A stretch of DNA of 64,000 nucleotides from Stygiobacter electus. GTDB taxonomy: Bacteria; Bacteroidota; Ignavibacteria; Ignavibacteriales; Melioribacteraceae. Below the pieces are notes generated by a model. It saw only the letters and a list, made by a program, of their open reading frames with translations. It did no database searches and had not been told where the DNA came from. Below are positions 41,874 to 51,208 of this stretch, piece by piece. The position numbers and the translations under genes were made by a program. Every line of letters begins with the position of its first letter. The first letter of the stretch is position 1. The stretch lies in NCBI GenBank assembly GCA_029210465.1, contig JARGDL010000004.1, positions 186,001-250,000 on the forward strand. Reading direction: 5' to 3'.

Positions 41874-42995
41874 ATGAGCGACATTAAAATTAAAACTATT
41901 AATACAAAAAGCGAGATAAAAAAATTTATAAAATTTGCTTGGGAAATTTATAAAGATAATCCTTATTGGGTTCCACCTTTAATTTTTGACAAGATGAGAA
42001 TTCTTGATCGTGAAAAACATCCTTTCTATAAACATGCTTCTGCTGAATTTTTCGTTGCAGAAAAGGATGGCAAAATGGTTGGAAGAATTGCTGCAATTAA
42101 AAATGAACTTCATAACCAAGTTCATAACGATAAAGTTGGTTTCTTTGGTTTCTTTGAATGTATTAATGATCAACAAGTTGCAAATGCACTTTTTGATGCT
42201 GCTAAAAATTGGCTAAAAGAAAAAGGTTGCGATACTATGCGTGGACCAGCAAATCCTTCTTCGAATGATGAATATGGAATGTTAATCGAAGGTTTTGATG
42301 ACGAACCAAGAATTCTAATGACTTACAATCCAAAATATTATTTGGATTTAAGTGATAATTATGGATTCAAAAAAGCAAAAGATCTTTATGCCTACTCTTT
42401 AGAAAATCAAAAAGTTGTGAGCTCGGAAAAATTAAGAAGAGTTGCAGAAATTGCTCGTCAACGTTCTAAGTTAAAAATTACGCAACTTAATATGAAAGAA
42501 TTTAAAAAAGAACTTGACAAAGTTAAATATGTTTATAATAAAGCTTGGGCACCTAATTGGGGCTTTGTACCAATGACTGATGAAGAAATTGATGCTATGG
42601 CAAAAGATTTAAAACCTTTAGTTGAACCTTCACTTGTTTTGTTTGGTGAAATTGATAATGAATTAGTTGGTTTTGCTCTTGTTATGTTGGACTATAATCA
42701 AATCTTTAAATCTTTCAATGGTAGATTATTACCTTTCAATTTTATTAAACTTTTTACTCAAAGAAAAAAAATTACATGGTCAAGAGTATTAACATTGGGA
42801 ATTATTCCTGAATACCAAAAACGTGGATTGGATGCTGTTTTTTACTGGGAAATTGTTAATCGTGCCGCTAAAGTTGGCATCTTAAAAGGTGAAGCAAGTT
42901 GGATTCTTGAAGATAACGCAATGATGAATCGTGGAGCACAAGTAATGAATGGTGAAGTTTATAAAAAATATAGAATTTATGATATAAAAATTTAA
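41874..42995 (+). CDS. GNAT-like acyltransferase, candidate bacterial ceramide synthase (bCerS)
   Basis: 373 residues, start ATG 41874 with GGAG six bases upstream. It begins with a GNAT-like fold (KFAWEIYKDNPYWVPPL, EFFVAEKDGKMVGRIAAI) and has a second half with the acyl-CoA loop region GIIPEYQKRGLDAVFYWE. This size and layout match the GNAT-type bCerS of Caulobacter (CCNA_01212 group), which N-acylates 3-ketosphinganine. It lies directly after spt. Another N-acyltransferase role cannot be excluded. Confidence 0.78.
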   Translation: MSDIKIKTINTKSEIKKFIKFAWEIYKDNPYWVPPLIFDKMRILDREKHPFYKHASAEFFVAEKDGKMVGRIAAIKNELHNQVHNDKVGFFGFFECINDQQVANALFDAAKNWLKEKGCDTMRGPANPSSNDEYGMLIEGFDDEPRILMTYNPKYYLDLSDNYGFKKAKDLYAYSLENQKVVSSEKLRRVAEIARQRSKLKITQLNMKEFKKELDKVKYVYNKAWAPNWGFVPMTDEEIDAMAKDLKPLVEPSLVLFGEIDNELVGFALVMLDYNQIFKSFNGRLLPFNFIKLFTQRKKITWSRVLTLGIIPEYQKRGLDAVFYWEIVNRAAKVGILKGEASWILEDNAMMNRGAQVMNGEVYKKYRIYDIKI

Positions 42996-43060
42996 TTTTC
43001 CTTTTTTTTACTTTTTAATGGCAGTTCATTATTCAGTGAATTGCCTCTTTTTTTGCACAT

Positions 43061-43507
43061 CTAATTAATTTTATGTTTTATTTTAAAATCCTCCAATGCT
43101 TGTAAGAATACAGGTAAATCATTTATTCTCTGTAAATATGTTAAATCCCCAAGGCTAATTCTATATTCTTGATTTTGTGTTTTTATCAATATATTAAATT
43201 TCGAGATCTTAATAGAAACTAATTCACTTGCTTTTAAATTAACCACTTTACTAAAATAATTTTTCTTAAATGCAATCTCATCATCTTTTAGTTCAATAAA
43301 TGTTTGATAATCAATTTTAGAAGACAAGACAAAAACATATAAAACATTAATAAAACCTAAAGTTAATTGGACCAATGCAAGTATATAAAACCTTTTATAA
43401 TCTAAATTGAAAACACCTTGAATAATGAACATAATACCCATTAATAAAAAGAATATTTTTTGTGTTCTTGAAATATTTGCAAATGATAGAATTAATATTT
43501 TACTCAT
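43061..43507 (-). CDS. Two-TM membrane protein with a PH-like tail
   Basis: 148 residues with two membrane segments (KIFFLLMGIMFIIQGVF and FYILALVQLTLGFINVLYV) and a soluble C-terminal part of beta strands plus a final helix (IELKDDEIAFKKNYF, VSIKISKFNILIKTQNQEY), as in small bacterial PH-like domain proteins. I do not recognise a family. It stands alone, convergent with the acyltransferase gene; no operon partner is seen. Confidence 0.7.
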   Translation of the reverse strand: MSKILILSFANISRTQKIFFLLMGIMFIIQGVFNLDYKRFYILALVQLTLGFINVLYVFVLSSKIDYQTFIELKDDEIAFKKNYFSKVVNLKASELVSIKISKFNILIKTQNQEYRISLGDLTYLQRINDLPVFLQALEDFKIKHKIN

Positions 43508-43688
43508 TTAATATAACTTTCTGTTTGTAAAATTTAAGCCAAGTTTTTTTATTTGGGAAAATTTACTTTTAGAAAATATAACTTATCAACTTTTTTTACC
43601 TTAAAAAATAGTTTAAAGCTTTATTACAAACTTTTAAATTTTATAGAACAAACTTTATAGTTTTAAAACCTAACTATTTTAATATCAT

Positions 43689-43722
43689 AAGCCGCTCAAA
43701 AAAAATTAGTATTGAGCGGCTT
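43689..43722. terminator. Hairpin after the small barrel gene
   Basis: AAGCCGCTCAA (43689-43699) and TTGAGCGGCTT (43712-43722) form a perfect 11-bp stem, 15 bases beyond the stop of the 43738 gene. No long T-run follows on either strand, so it is a weaker terminator call. The rest of 43508-43737 shows nothing. Confidence 0.65.
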
Positions 43723-43737
43723 GTTAAGTTTATTAGA

Positions 43738-44331
43738 TTAAAACAATATTGAAAAACCAAATAACATAGAGTGTATATTCAAAATTATTTTATTATTATA
43801 AATATAATTATTCCATCGTTCCTCAGATTTATCATTATAACGCTGATAACGATATTCTGCCCTTATTCCCACATTGTCATTTAGATAATATTTCAATCCT
43901 ATGCCTGCATTAAAACAGCCAACATCAAATTCATCAGACATTCTAATAAAAGCATTAGACGTAGTAATAAATGGATAACTATTACCTATACCATATCCAG
44001 CTAAAATAAATGGATATATTCTTGTTTTAGTAACATAATAGTTATAAACAAGGTTCGAACTTATTAGAAATGATGGCTTATCTTTTTCAACAATAGAAGT
44101 ATAAAGTTCTGGCTCAATTTCTATACCTTCGAAAAAAATATAACCCGCTTTGATTGAAGTATTTAAATAAAGTCTTCCTTCATTTTCATCAGTATAGCTA
44201 TTTGATTTGTAAACAAAAGAGAACGAGCCAAATGTTCCGCTTGCTGATATTTCAAATCTACCATCTTCAATTTGTGAAAATGATAGACTTGTAAAAAATG
44301 ATAGGACCAACAAAAAAATGGATTTTTTCAT
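43738..44331 (-). CDS. Outer-membrane beta-barrel protein
   Basis: 197 residues from ATG 44331, with signal peptide MKKSIFLLVLSFFTSLSFSQ and the eight-strand pattern of small OmpA/OmpX-like barrels (PF13505 type): RFEISASGTFGSFSFVYK, YPFILAGYGIGNSY, GIGLKYYLNDNVGIRAEYRY and SMLFGFSILF at the C-terminus with final Phe. The function is not known. A perfect hairpin lies downstream. Confidence 0.82.
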   Translation of the reverse strand: MKKSIFLLVLSFFTSLSFSQIEDGRFEISASGTFGSFSFVYKSNSYTDENEGRLYLNTSIKAGYIFFEGIEIEPELYTSIVEKDKPSFLISSNLVYNYYVTKTRIYPFILAGYGIGNSYPFITTSNAFIRMSDEFDVGCFNAGIGLKYYLNDNVGIRAEYRYQRYNDKSEERWNNYIYNNKIILNIHSMLFGFSILF

Positions 44332-44559
44332 ACAATACCTCATAAGGTTTAGTTAATAGATCATTTAGTTATAGCAAAAAAAAGAAAAACAATTTTTGCT
44401 ATTGTAGATATTGACTATAAACCTCCTTATGATATTTGATTCTAAAGATTACTTGTTTTGTAAAAAATCAGCACTTCTTAAACGGGATACCGAACAATAT
44501 CGATTAGATACCAAATTCGAAATCGATGTTAGTCTTATATAGCTGATTAGAAATTTTCA

Positions 44560-44754
44560 CTATTGTTCCTCTAAAGTAATTGACAAACCAAGTTTCAAAA
44601 ATTTCACATCAGAAATGACCTTTAAAGTAAATTCAAGTTGAATATCTTTTCGTTCGGCAACAATCAATCCTTTCACTTTTTGCCCATCTTTACATAGTTC
44701 TTCTTTAGTCCAACCCATATATCGTAAAAAAAGTAATATATATATTATAAACAC
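44560..44754 (-). pseudogene. Remnant of a DUF91/NucS-like nuclease
   Basis: A 64-codon frame whose distal part (YMGWTKEELCKDGQKVKGL, then IVAERKDIQLEFTLKVISDV) looks like the C-terminal end of DUF91 (PF01939, NucS-like) endonucleases: a Trp-x-K/E-E-L helix, then VKGLIVA and a final helix-strand pair. The upstream sequence is short, AT-rich and soon meets a stop, so the nuclease core is missing. No ribosome-binding site is present. The flanks 44344-44559 and 44755-44992 contain nothing I can support. Confidence 0.45.
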
Positions 44755-44992
44755 AAAAATTAAAATTGGTTTTGTAATATATTATTCAATACTTTTTTGA
44801 AATGTTATTCTTATTTCATTACGATTAAAATCAAGTGATTGTAAGCTTATTTCATTCGTTCAAAATTCCCTCAATAAATTTAGAACTTAAGATCCCTCTG
44901 TGGAAAAATTATTTAACTTAATTGAATCTAATTGTAACTTAAATTTTAAAATTCTTTTTGTCAATATAATTTTTAAAAATCAAAATTTTATT

Positions 44993-45886
44993 TTAGTAAA
45001 CTTTCAAAGCTTCATCATATTTTGAAGTATGTGGTGCATCTATTTTTTTAAGTGTTTCGAAAATGGATTTATCAGCATAACCTTTTAAGTATTCTGAAAT
45101 TTCGCCAGCTTTTGCATCAAAAAAAACTTTTAATAATACACTTCTCCAATCAATCTGATTTTTAGCTTTTTCTAAATTTTTTATCAACTTAATCATGTTA
45201 TTTAAACCAACATTTTTATCTTTAGAATTTATTAAATCAATCCCATTGTAATGATAATCAAAATAGTCAATTCTGAATTGCTGATATTTTGCATTTAATA
45301 AATTTTCAACTAATGCTCTTCTGTTAAATGGTGAACTATCTAACAACCAGCCTTTAGCAAATTTACTGCTACCGCCACGAACAGCTATATCAAATGCTTT
45401 TTGAAAGTAATCTGTTCCGCCAAGTTTATCAAAAGAATCTGCATCAAAACCAATGATAAGATAAGCATAATAATCAAGTAAACTTGTTAATGGATCAAAA
45501 TCGGTTTGATTAAAATACATTGCTTGCCCTTTTTCATATTTAAAACTCCAACTGTTATCCATAATACTTAACATAAGTGAATTCAACTCTGAATTTTCAA
45601 TTGGTCTTTGACTTGATACAACAAGCTGAGCATTGTATGTAACTTCATCTGCTGCACTTATAAAAAAAACAGTGAAGTTGCATTTTATTCTTTCACCCTG
45701 CCATGGTTGACTTGTAAATTTATTATTGTTGAGATAATCTTGAATTTGATTTTTAAAATTATCTAATCTATCGCGCGAAGCTGTTGGAAGTTGTTCGGTA
45801 TTAATTGTAACTGTTGCATCAAGTTCTTGTGCAATTATATTTGATGCTATAAAAATTAAGCCGATTAAAAAAAATATTTTCTTCAT
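44993..45886 (-). CDS. porD: PorD-like protein of type IX secretion (DUF4835)
   Basis: 297 residues with a signal peptide ending IIAQ. The DUF4835/PorD pattern is clear: ELDATVTINTEQLPTASRDRL, WQGERIKCNFTVFFIS, AQLVVSSQRPIENSELNSL, DYYAYLIIGFDADSFDKLGG and a final KIDAPHTSKYDEALKVY. PorD is an accessory component of the Bacteroidota type IX secretion system. No other por/gld genes are nearby. The gene is divergent from the PorV-like gene 45965, 78 bases away. Confidence 0.88.
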   Translation of the reverse strand: MKKIFFLIGLIFIASNIIAQELDATVTINTEQLPTASRDRLDNFKNQIQDYLNNNKFTSQPWQGERIKCNFTVFFISAADEVTYNAQLVVSSQRPIENSELNSLMLSIMDNSWSFKYEKGQAMYFNQTDFDPLTSLLDYYAYLIIGFDADSFDKLGGTDYFQKAFDIAVRGGSSKFAKGWLLDSSPFNRRALVENLLNAKYQQFRIDYFDYHYNGIDLINSKDKNVGLNNMIKLIKNLEKAKNQIDWRSVLLKVFFDAKAGEISEYLKGYADKSIFETLKKIDAPHTSKYDEALKVY

Positions 45887-45964
45887 AATATTACTCCAAA
45901 AAATATCTTAAATTTAAGATATAGATTTGTAAGACATAAAATAATTTATAAATCTGGAATCCTT

Positions 45965-46777
45965 ATGAACTCACATTTAAAATTAACGATTATTTTACTT
46001 TTAATTGCAATAGATGGTTTCGCTCAAGTTAGCCCAGGCGCCAAACAAATTGCTTTAGCACACTCCGATGTTTCTTTCTCAAATGATGCATTTTCACTTT
46101 TTAACAATTCTGCATTAATTGCTAGCAGCAAAAATAGAGAATTTGGATTTTTTTATTCACCTTCTCCTTTTGAAGAAAAAGCTATGAGCAATGCTTTTGC
46201 TTCTTATATTGAACCAACATCCATTGGAAATTTCAGTGCTGGTTTTTCAATTTATGGATTTGAATTATACAAAGAAACTCAATTTGCATTGGGCTATGGA
46301 AAAAATATCAATAACAATTTTTCTTTTGGCGGAACTTTAATATATAAAAATGTAAATATTAAAAATTATGGCAGTAAAGGAAATGTTTTTCTCAATCTTG
46401 GTGGAATAGCAAAATTAAATGAACAACTTGGATTTGGTTTTTATATTGAAAATGCAACACATTCGACCATTTCAAAAGATGATAACCAAGTTCCAACTGT
46501 TTTTTGGGGTGGATTACATTATCGCCCCATTAACGATTTTGTTTTTTCTTCAGCATTAAGAAAAGAGATTGGTTATAATGTTTCATTAAGGTTTGGTGCT
46601 GAATACACTTTGATGAATTTTTTAAAATTAAGAATTGGGGTTCAAAATGAACCAAGTATTTTTCATGGTGGATTTGGTGTAATATATAATTTTATTCAAT
46701 TTGATTATGCCTTTAGTTCACATAACGATTTAGGTTTGACACATCAATTTGGGATACTTATTAGGTTGCAAAAATGA
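45965..46777 (+). CDS. PorV-like outer-membrane barrel protein
   Basis: 270 residues with signal peptide (ends FAQ) and a pattern typical of the PorV/PorQ/UPF0164 barrels: SPGAKQIALAHSDVSFSNDAFSLFNNSA near the start, then repeated amphipathic strands and a Lys-terminated barrel. It precedes an HhH-barrel gene with an ATGA overlap (46774-46777), which shows translational coupling. PorV proteins shuttle type IX substrates, so a link with the adjacent porD is possible but not shown. Confidence 0.8.
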   Translation: MNSHLKLTIILLLIAIDGFAQVSPGAKQIALAHSDVSFSNDAFSLFNNSALIASSKNREFGFFYSPSPFEEKAMSNAFASYIEPTSIGNFSAGFSIYGFELYKETQFALGYGKNINNNFSFGGTLIYKNVNIKNYGSKGNVFLNLGGIAKLNEQLGFGFYIENATHSTISKDDNQVPTVFWGGLHYRPINDFVFSSALRKEIGYNVSLRFGAEYTLMNFLKLRIGVQNEPSIFHGGFGVIYNFIQFDYAFSSHNDLGLTHQFGILIRLQK

Positions 46778-48750
46778 GAAAATATTTTTTCTTTTTATTT
46801 TTTTTATCAATAACAATCTTTGCTCAAGTTGATACGCTTACAAATCGAAATGATATTGAAAATTTATTTGAGGATTCCTCAGTAGGACAAGATGAATCAT
46901 ACAACTATGATATTTTGGAATACTTAGCACAAAATCCTATTCTTCTCAATACTGCTTCTATAAATGATTTAGCAAAAATTCCTTTCATAACTCTTACGCA
47001 AGCAAAAGCAATTATTAGACATAGAAATATGTTAGGTGGGATTTATGATGTTGATCAATTAAAATTCATAGAAGGAGTTAGTTTTGGAACAATCGAAAAG
47101 ATCTTACCTTTTATAAAACTTGGCGATGAACAACTTTTAACGTTCACAGATATTTTCGAAAATAAAAACAAACAAATTCGTTTAAATCTTAGAACAAGAG
47201 GAATATACGATCTACAAAAAGAAGAAGCATATCAAACAAACAAATTTCCAAATTCCCGTTGGAAAACTTACAACAGATTTATTGCAGAGCATTCAAACAA
47301 ATTCAGAATTAGTGCTTTGATAGAAAAAGATCCAGGTGAAAAAAGAATTAATGATTTTACAACATTTCATTTACAAATTAGAAATTTTGATTTTATAAAA
47401 AACATAATTTTTGGTGATTACACATTTGAATTCGGACAAGGACTAACAATGTGGAGCCGCTATGCCTTTTCAAAAGGAAGTGAAGCAGTTGAAGTATTGC
47501 CAAGAAATTCCCGCGGATTAATACCATATCTTAGCACAGATGAAAATCAATTTTTGCGTGGCATTGCTTTCGTATCAAGTTATGAAAAATTTACTTTGTC
47601 TGCTTTTTTTTCATCTAAATATTTAGATGCTTCTGTTGATTCTACTTCTAATTTAATAACTGCTTTAAGAATTGATGGCTTGCATCGAACCGAAAATGAA
47701 ATCAGTAAAAAGAATAATGTGAATGAAAAACTATTTGGTGCATCGATTGAATTTGATATCACAGAATATGGCAATGTAGGTCTACTTTTTTATAAATCTT
47801 TTTACAGCAATGGATTTAAAAATAATTCCTTACTTGATCCAACAGGTAATCAATTCAGTTATTTTTCTGCAAGCTATAATTTTGGTTATGACAAAATTAA
47901 TTTAAATGGTGAAACAGCTTTTGGCAAAAATGGTTTCGCAACTTTAAATTCATTGGAGTTAATTGTTGATAAAAATCTTTCATTGGTTTTTTCATATCGA
48001 AACTACAACAAAGAATATTGGAATAATCATTCAAATGGTTTTGGTGAAAGAGATTTTCCTCAAAATGAAGTTGGTTTTTATTCTGGCATCAGATTAAAAA
48101 CAATTTATGGAACTTTTAATTTTTATTATGATCAATTCAGTTTTCCTTATGTCTCAGATAAATATCCATTCGCATCAAACGGGAATGATTTTTTAATTTA
48201 TTATTCAACAAAACCTTTTAAATATTTTGAATTACGTTTACGTTATAAAAATGAGAAGAAAGAAATTGCAACCGCTATTAATGATGTTTACACTTTAACT
48301 GGTAAAAGAACTCAAAACATTCGTGGTGAGTTTATTTTTTCACCTACTACCTATTTGCAATTACGTTCACGTTTAGAATTTGTTACTGTTACTCCACAAT
48401 TATCACAAACAAAAGATGAAGGTTATTTGATTTTTCAGGATCTAAAATTTCAGCCACTTAAAAATTTATCATTTTCTACAAGAATAATATTTTTCAAAAC
48501 TGATTCATTCGATTCAAGAGTTTATGAGTTTGAAAATGATTTAATCGGTGTAATGACAAACCCCGTTTTATATGGCGATGGAATGCGTTGGTATTTTTTA
48601 ACACGTTATCAAACAAATTTTGGATTAAGTTTTTCTTTAAAATATTCAGAACTTTACAAACCAAATGAAAAATTTTTAGGAAGCGGTGATTCTAAAATCA
48701 TTGGCAATATTGATAACCGATTAAGTTTACAATTAGATTATCAATTTTAA
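46774..48750 (+). CDS. Helix-hairpin-helix domain fused to an outer-membrane barrel
   Basis: 658 residues. Signal peptide (ends IFAQ), then a ComEA-like HhH pair (about 55-112: NTASINDLAKIPFITLTQA, RHRNMLGGIYDVDQLKFIEG), then a long beta-strand-rich domain with barrel-like repeats ending in LSLQLDYQF. HhH domains usually bind DNA backbone. Such proteins occur in the Chlorobi/Bacteroidota, but their job is unknown; DNA binding or uptake at the outer membrane is a possible role. The start overlaps the PorV-like gene. Confidence 0.85.
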   Translation: MRKYFFFLFFLSITIFAQVDTLTNRNDIENLFEDSSVGQDESYNYDILEYLAQNPILLNTASINDLAKIPFITLTQAKAIIRHRNMLGGIYDVDQLKFIEGVSFGTIEKILPFIKLGDEQLLTFTDIFENKNKQIRLNLRTRGIYDLQKEEAYQTNKFPNSRWKTYNRFIAEHSNKFRISALIEKDPGEKRINDFTTFHLQIRNFDFIKNIIFGDYTFEFGQGLTMWSRYAFSKGSEAVEVLPRNSRGLIPYLSTDENQFLRGIAFVSSYEKFTLSAFFSSKYLDASVDSTSNLITALRIDGLHRTENEISKKNNVNEKLFGASIEFDITEYGNVGLLFYKSFYSNGFKNNSLLDPTGNQFSYFSASYNFGYDKINLNGETAFGKNGFATLNSLELIVDKNLSLVFSYRNYNKEYWNNHSNGFGERDFPQNEVGFYSGIRLKTIYGTFNFYYDQFSFPYVSDKYPFASNGNDFLIYYSTKPFKYFELRLRYKNEKKEIATAINDVYTLTGKRTQNIRGEFIFSPTTYLQLRSRLEFVTVTPQLSQTKDEGYLIFQDLKFQPLKNLSFSTRIIFFKTDSFDSRVYEFENDLIGVMTNPVLYGDGMRWYFLTRYQTNFGLSFSLKYSELYKPNEKFLGSGDSKIIGNIDNRLSLQLDYQF

Positions 48751-48805
48751 ATTTATTTATTATAAATAGTTCTTATAAATTTCGAATAACAAATTTTGAT
48801 TATTT

Positions 48806-49927
48806 ATGGCTCCAAACATTTCACTCATTGATGGAAGTAAATTAATTGTTGAATCATTAGCACAATCTGGGGTTGAAGCATTTATAAGTTATCCGATTAC
48901 TCCAGCAAATTGGATTAATCAATACTCATCGAAAAGATTTCCAATTATGACTTTTGCACCAGATGAAATAACAGTTGCACAATGGATTTCTGGTTTATCA
49001 GTAGCTGGTAAATTACCTGCAACCGCAACTTCATTTCCTGGATTAGCCTTAATGGTTGAATCTATCAACATGGCTTTTATGATGGAATTGCCTTTGATAA
49101 TTGTTATTGCTCAACGTTTAGGACCAAGCACTGGCTCAGCTACAGTTGGTGCACAGGGAGATTTAATGCTTGTGAATGGTTTAATTTCTGGCGGATACAA
49201 CATTCCTGTTTTTTCCATTTCGAATATTTATGATTGCTGGGAAGTTACTTCAAAAGCGGTTTATACCGCAGTTAAACTAAGAACTCCAGTAATTCTACTT
49301 ACATCGAAAGAAATGATTATGACTTCTCATAGTATTGATTTAAATAAGTTACCAAAAATCGAAAAGGTTGAATTTGATTATTATGAAAGTGATGAAAAAT
49401 ATATACCATATCAAACTAATAAAGATTATGTTCCTTTTTATTTACCATTAACAAACAACAAACATCAAGTTAGAATAAATTCATCTACTCATGATGAAAC
49501 AGGAACGATAAAAAAAGCAACTGTATCTGCTCTTGGGAATACAATTCGTTTGCATAATAAAATTCAAAGAAGAATAAATGAATATTTAATGTATGAATAC
49601 AAAAAAGAAACAAGCGATTTGTTGATTGTGAGTTATGATATTTCAGCTGAATCAACTCGAGAAGCTATTTTACAATTAAACCAAAAAGGAATAAAAGTTT
49701 CATTTCTTTTTCCGAAAACAATTATCCCCTTTTCAAAAGAATTAATTGAAATTATAAATAGCTACAAAAAAGTTTTAATTGTAGAAGAGAATTTAAGTGG
49801 TTTACTTACTAAAATAATTTATGGAATTAACCAACCAGAAAATGTTTTTAAGGTAAATAAAATTGGTTCAATGATTACTCCATCAGAAATTATAAAGGAA
49901 GTTGAAAGATGTTTTCAAGTTTATTAA
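48806..49927 (+). CDS. korA: 2-oxoacid:ferredoxin oxidoreductase, alpha subunit
   Basis: 373 residues. The N-terminal pyrimidine-like domain has YPITPANWIN, FAPDEITVAQWISGLSVAG, SFPGLALMVESINMAFMMELP and VIAQRLGPSTGSATVGAQGD; the C-terminal domain has KVSFLFPKTIIPF. These are the KorA features. It binds CoA and works with TPP and ferredoxin to interconvert 2-oxoglutarate and succinyl-CoA. The substrate is inferred from its isocitrate/aconitase neighbours; branched-chain oxoacids are an alternative. It overlaps the beta-gamma gene by 19 bases. Confidence 0.9.
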   Translation: MAPNISLIDGSKLIVESLAQSGVEAFISYPITPANWINQYSSKRFPIMTFAPDEITVAQWISGLSVAGKLPATATSFPGLALMVESINMAFMMELPLIIVIAQRLGPSTGSATVGAQGDLMLVNGLISGGYNIPVFSISNIYDCWEVTSKAVYTAVKLRTPVILLTSKEMIMTSHSIDLNKLPKIEKVEFDYYESDEKYIPYQTNKDYVPFYLPLTNNKHQVRINSSTHDETGTIKKATVSALGNTIRLHNKIQRRINEYLMYEYKKETSDLLIVSYDISAESTREAILQLNQKGIKVSFLFPKTIIPFSKELIEIINSYKKVLIVEENLSGLLTKIIYGINQPENVFKVNKIGSMITPSEIIKEVERCFQVY

Positions 49928-51168
49928 TCGATAAAAATTCACCATATTGCCCCGGGTGTGGACATTTGAATGTTACTCTTAATCTTGCAAAAGCAATTGA
50001 ATCATTAAATATTGATCCTTTGGATGTAATTGTTGTAAGTGATATAGGCTGTTGTGGTTTAATTGATCCATCTTTAGCTTCACACACAATTCATGGATTA
50101 CACGGTAGAGCTTGTGCATTAGCAAGTGGAATTTCTTTAGCAATTGAAAATCCAAATAAAAAAATTATTGCTGTTCAAGGTGATGGTGGTGCTACAATCG
50201 GAATCGCACATTTACTCGAAGCCGCACGAAGAAATTTTAATGTGACTTTAATTGTAAATAATAATCAAATATATGGAATGACTGGTGGTCAATTGAGTGG
50301 TTTATCCTCTGAAAATTTTCAACATGAACATGCAAATATTAATGAATCCATTTCTCCATTCAATTTAATAGAACTTGCAAAAAGTGCTGGAGCATCTTAT
50401 ACTTGTCAATTAGTTGGCAAAGGTGATTTTTCCGAATACTTAAAAAAAGCAATAACCATCAATGGTTTTTCAATCATTGAAATTTTAGAAGTATGTCCTT
50501 CTTATGGTTATCAAAAATATTCAGAGATTGAAAACTTAGGATTCGGTACTACTGAATTTACAAACGAACGAAAACCCTTTAAGCTGAACAAAGCTGAAAT
50601 AAAATCACTAATTAATTTTAATGAATCAAAAATATTTTTTGAAAGCAAATTAGATAAACCATTAAAAATTATTTTAGCTGGTTCTGCTGGAGAAGGAATT
50701 CAATCTGCAGGAGAATTATTTGCTCGTGCGGCAATTAAATGTAAACTAAATGTAACTAAAAAAGGAGATTACCCGATTACAGTCGGAACAGGTTTTTCTG
50801 TTTCTGAATTAATTATTTCCCCAAATGAAATTCATTATACAGGAATTGAAAAAGCTGACATGTTAATTGCAATATCCCAAGTTGGATTTGATTACACAAA
50901 ATCCAAAATTGATGATAGCACAATAGTTTTAGCTGATAGTTCAATTCAAAATATTAACTCATCAAATAAAATTATTTTTGACTTTGGTAAAATATTCGGT
51001 AGAAAAAATTCTGCCGTTGCCAGCTTGGGTACTTTAATTAATCTAAAAAATTTCTTCCCGTTTGAAGCTTTTGAAGACTCATTGCTTGAAAGTAAACACC
51101 GAGATAAATTTTTACCTTTAATTGAAAAAATAAAAACATTTACTTCTGAAATAAATCATATCGCTTGA
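49909..51168 (+). CDS. korB: 2-oxoacid:ferredoxin oxidoreductase, fused beta and gamma subunits
   Basis: 419 residues. The beta part (about 1-230) has CPGCGH (14-19), SDIGCCG, GDGGATIG for TPP-Mg and a C-terminal EVCPSYG, giving the four Cys of the iron-sulfur site. GMTGGQLSG is the active-site loop. The gamma part (about 240-419) has GSAGEGIQSAGE and GDYPITVGTGFSVSE, which in most bacteria is a separate chain. It is translationally coupled to korA. Two TATATTTG boxes follow its stop, ahead of the dehydrogenase gene. Confidence 0.9.
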   Translation: MFSSLLIDKNSPYCPGCGHLNVTLNLAKAIESLNIDPLDVIVVSDIGCCGLIDPSLASHTIHGLHGRACALASGISLAIENPNKKIIAVQGDGGATIGIAHLLEAARRNFNVTLIVNNNQIYGMTGGQLSGLSSENFQHEHANINESISPFNLIELAKSAGASYTCQLVGKGDFSEYLKKAITINGFSIIEILEVCPSYGYQKYSEIENLGFGTTEFTNERKPFKLNKAEIKSLINFNESKIFFESKLDKPLKIILAGSAGEGIQSAGELFARAAIKCKLNVTKKGDYPITVGTGFSVSELIISPNEIHYTGIEKADMLIAISQVGFDYTKSKIDDSTIVLADSSIQNINSSNKIIFDFGKIFGRKNSAVASLGTLINLKNFFPFEAFEDSLLESKHRDKFLPLIEKIKTFTSEINHIA

Positions 51169-51169
51169 T

Positions 51170-51202
51170 TATATTTGCACTCAATTTTTAACATTATATT
51201 TG
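51170..51202 (+). promoter_or_regulatory. Two TATATTTG elements ahead of the dehydrogenase gene
   Basis: TATATTTG occurs at 51170-51177 and again at 51195-51202. Transcription from the second box would start within a few bases of ATG 51209, giving a leaderless or nearly leaderless mRNA; no Shine-Dalgarno sequence is visible. No clear upstream TTG element was found. Confidence 0.5.
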
Positions 51203-51208
51203 AGTCAA

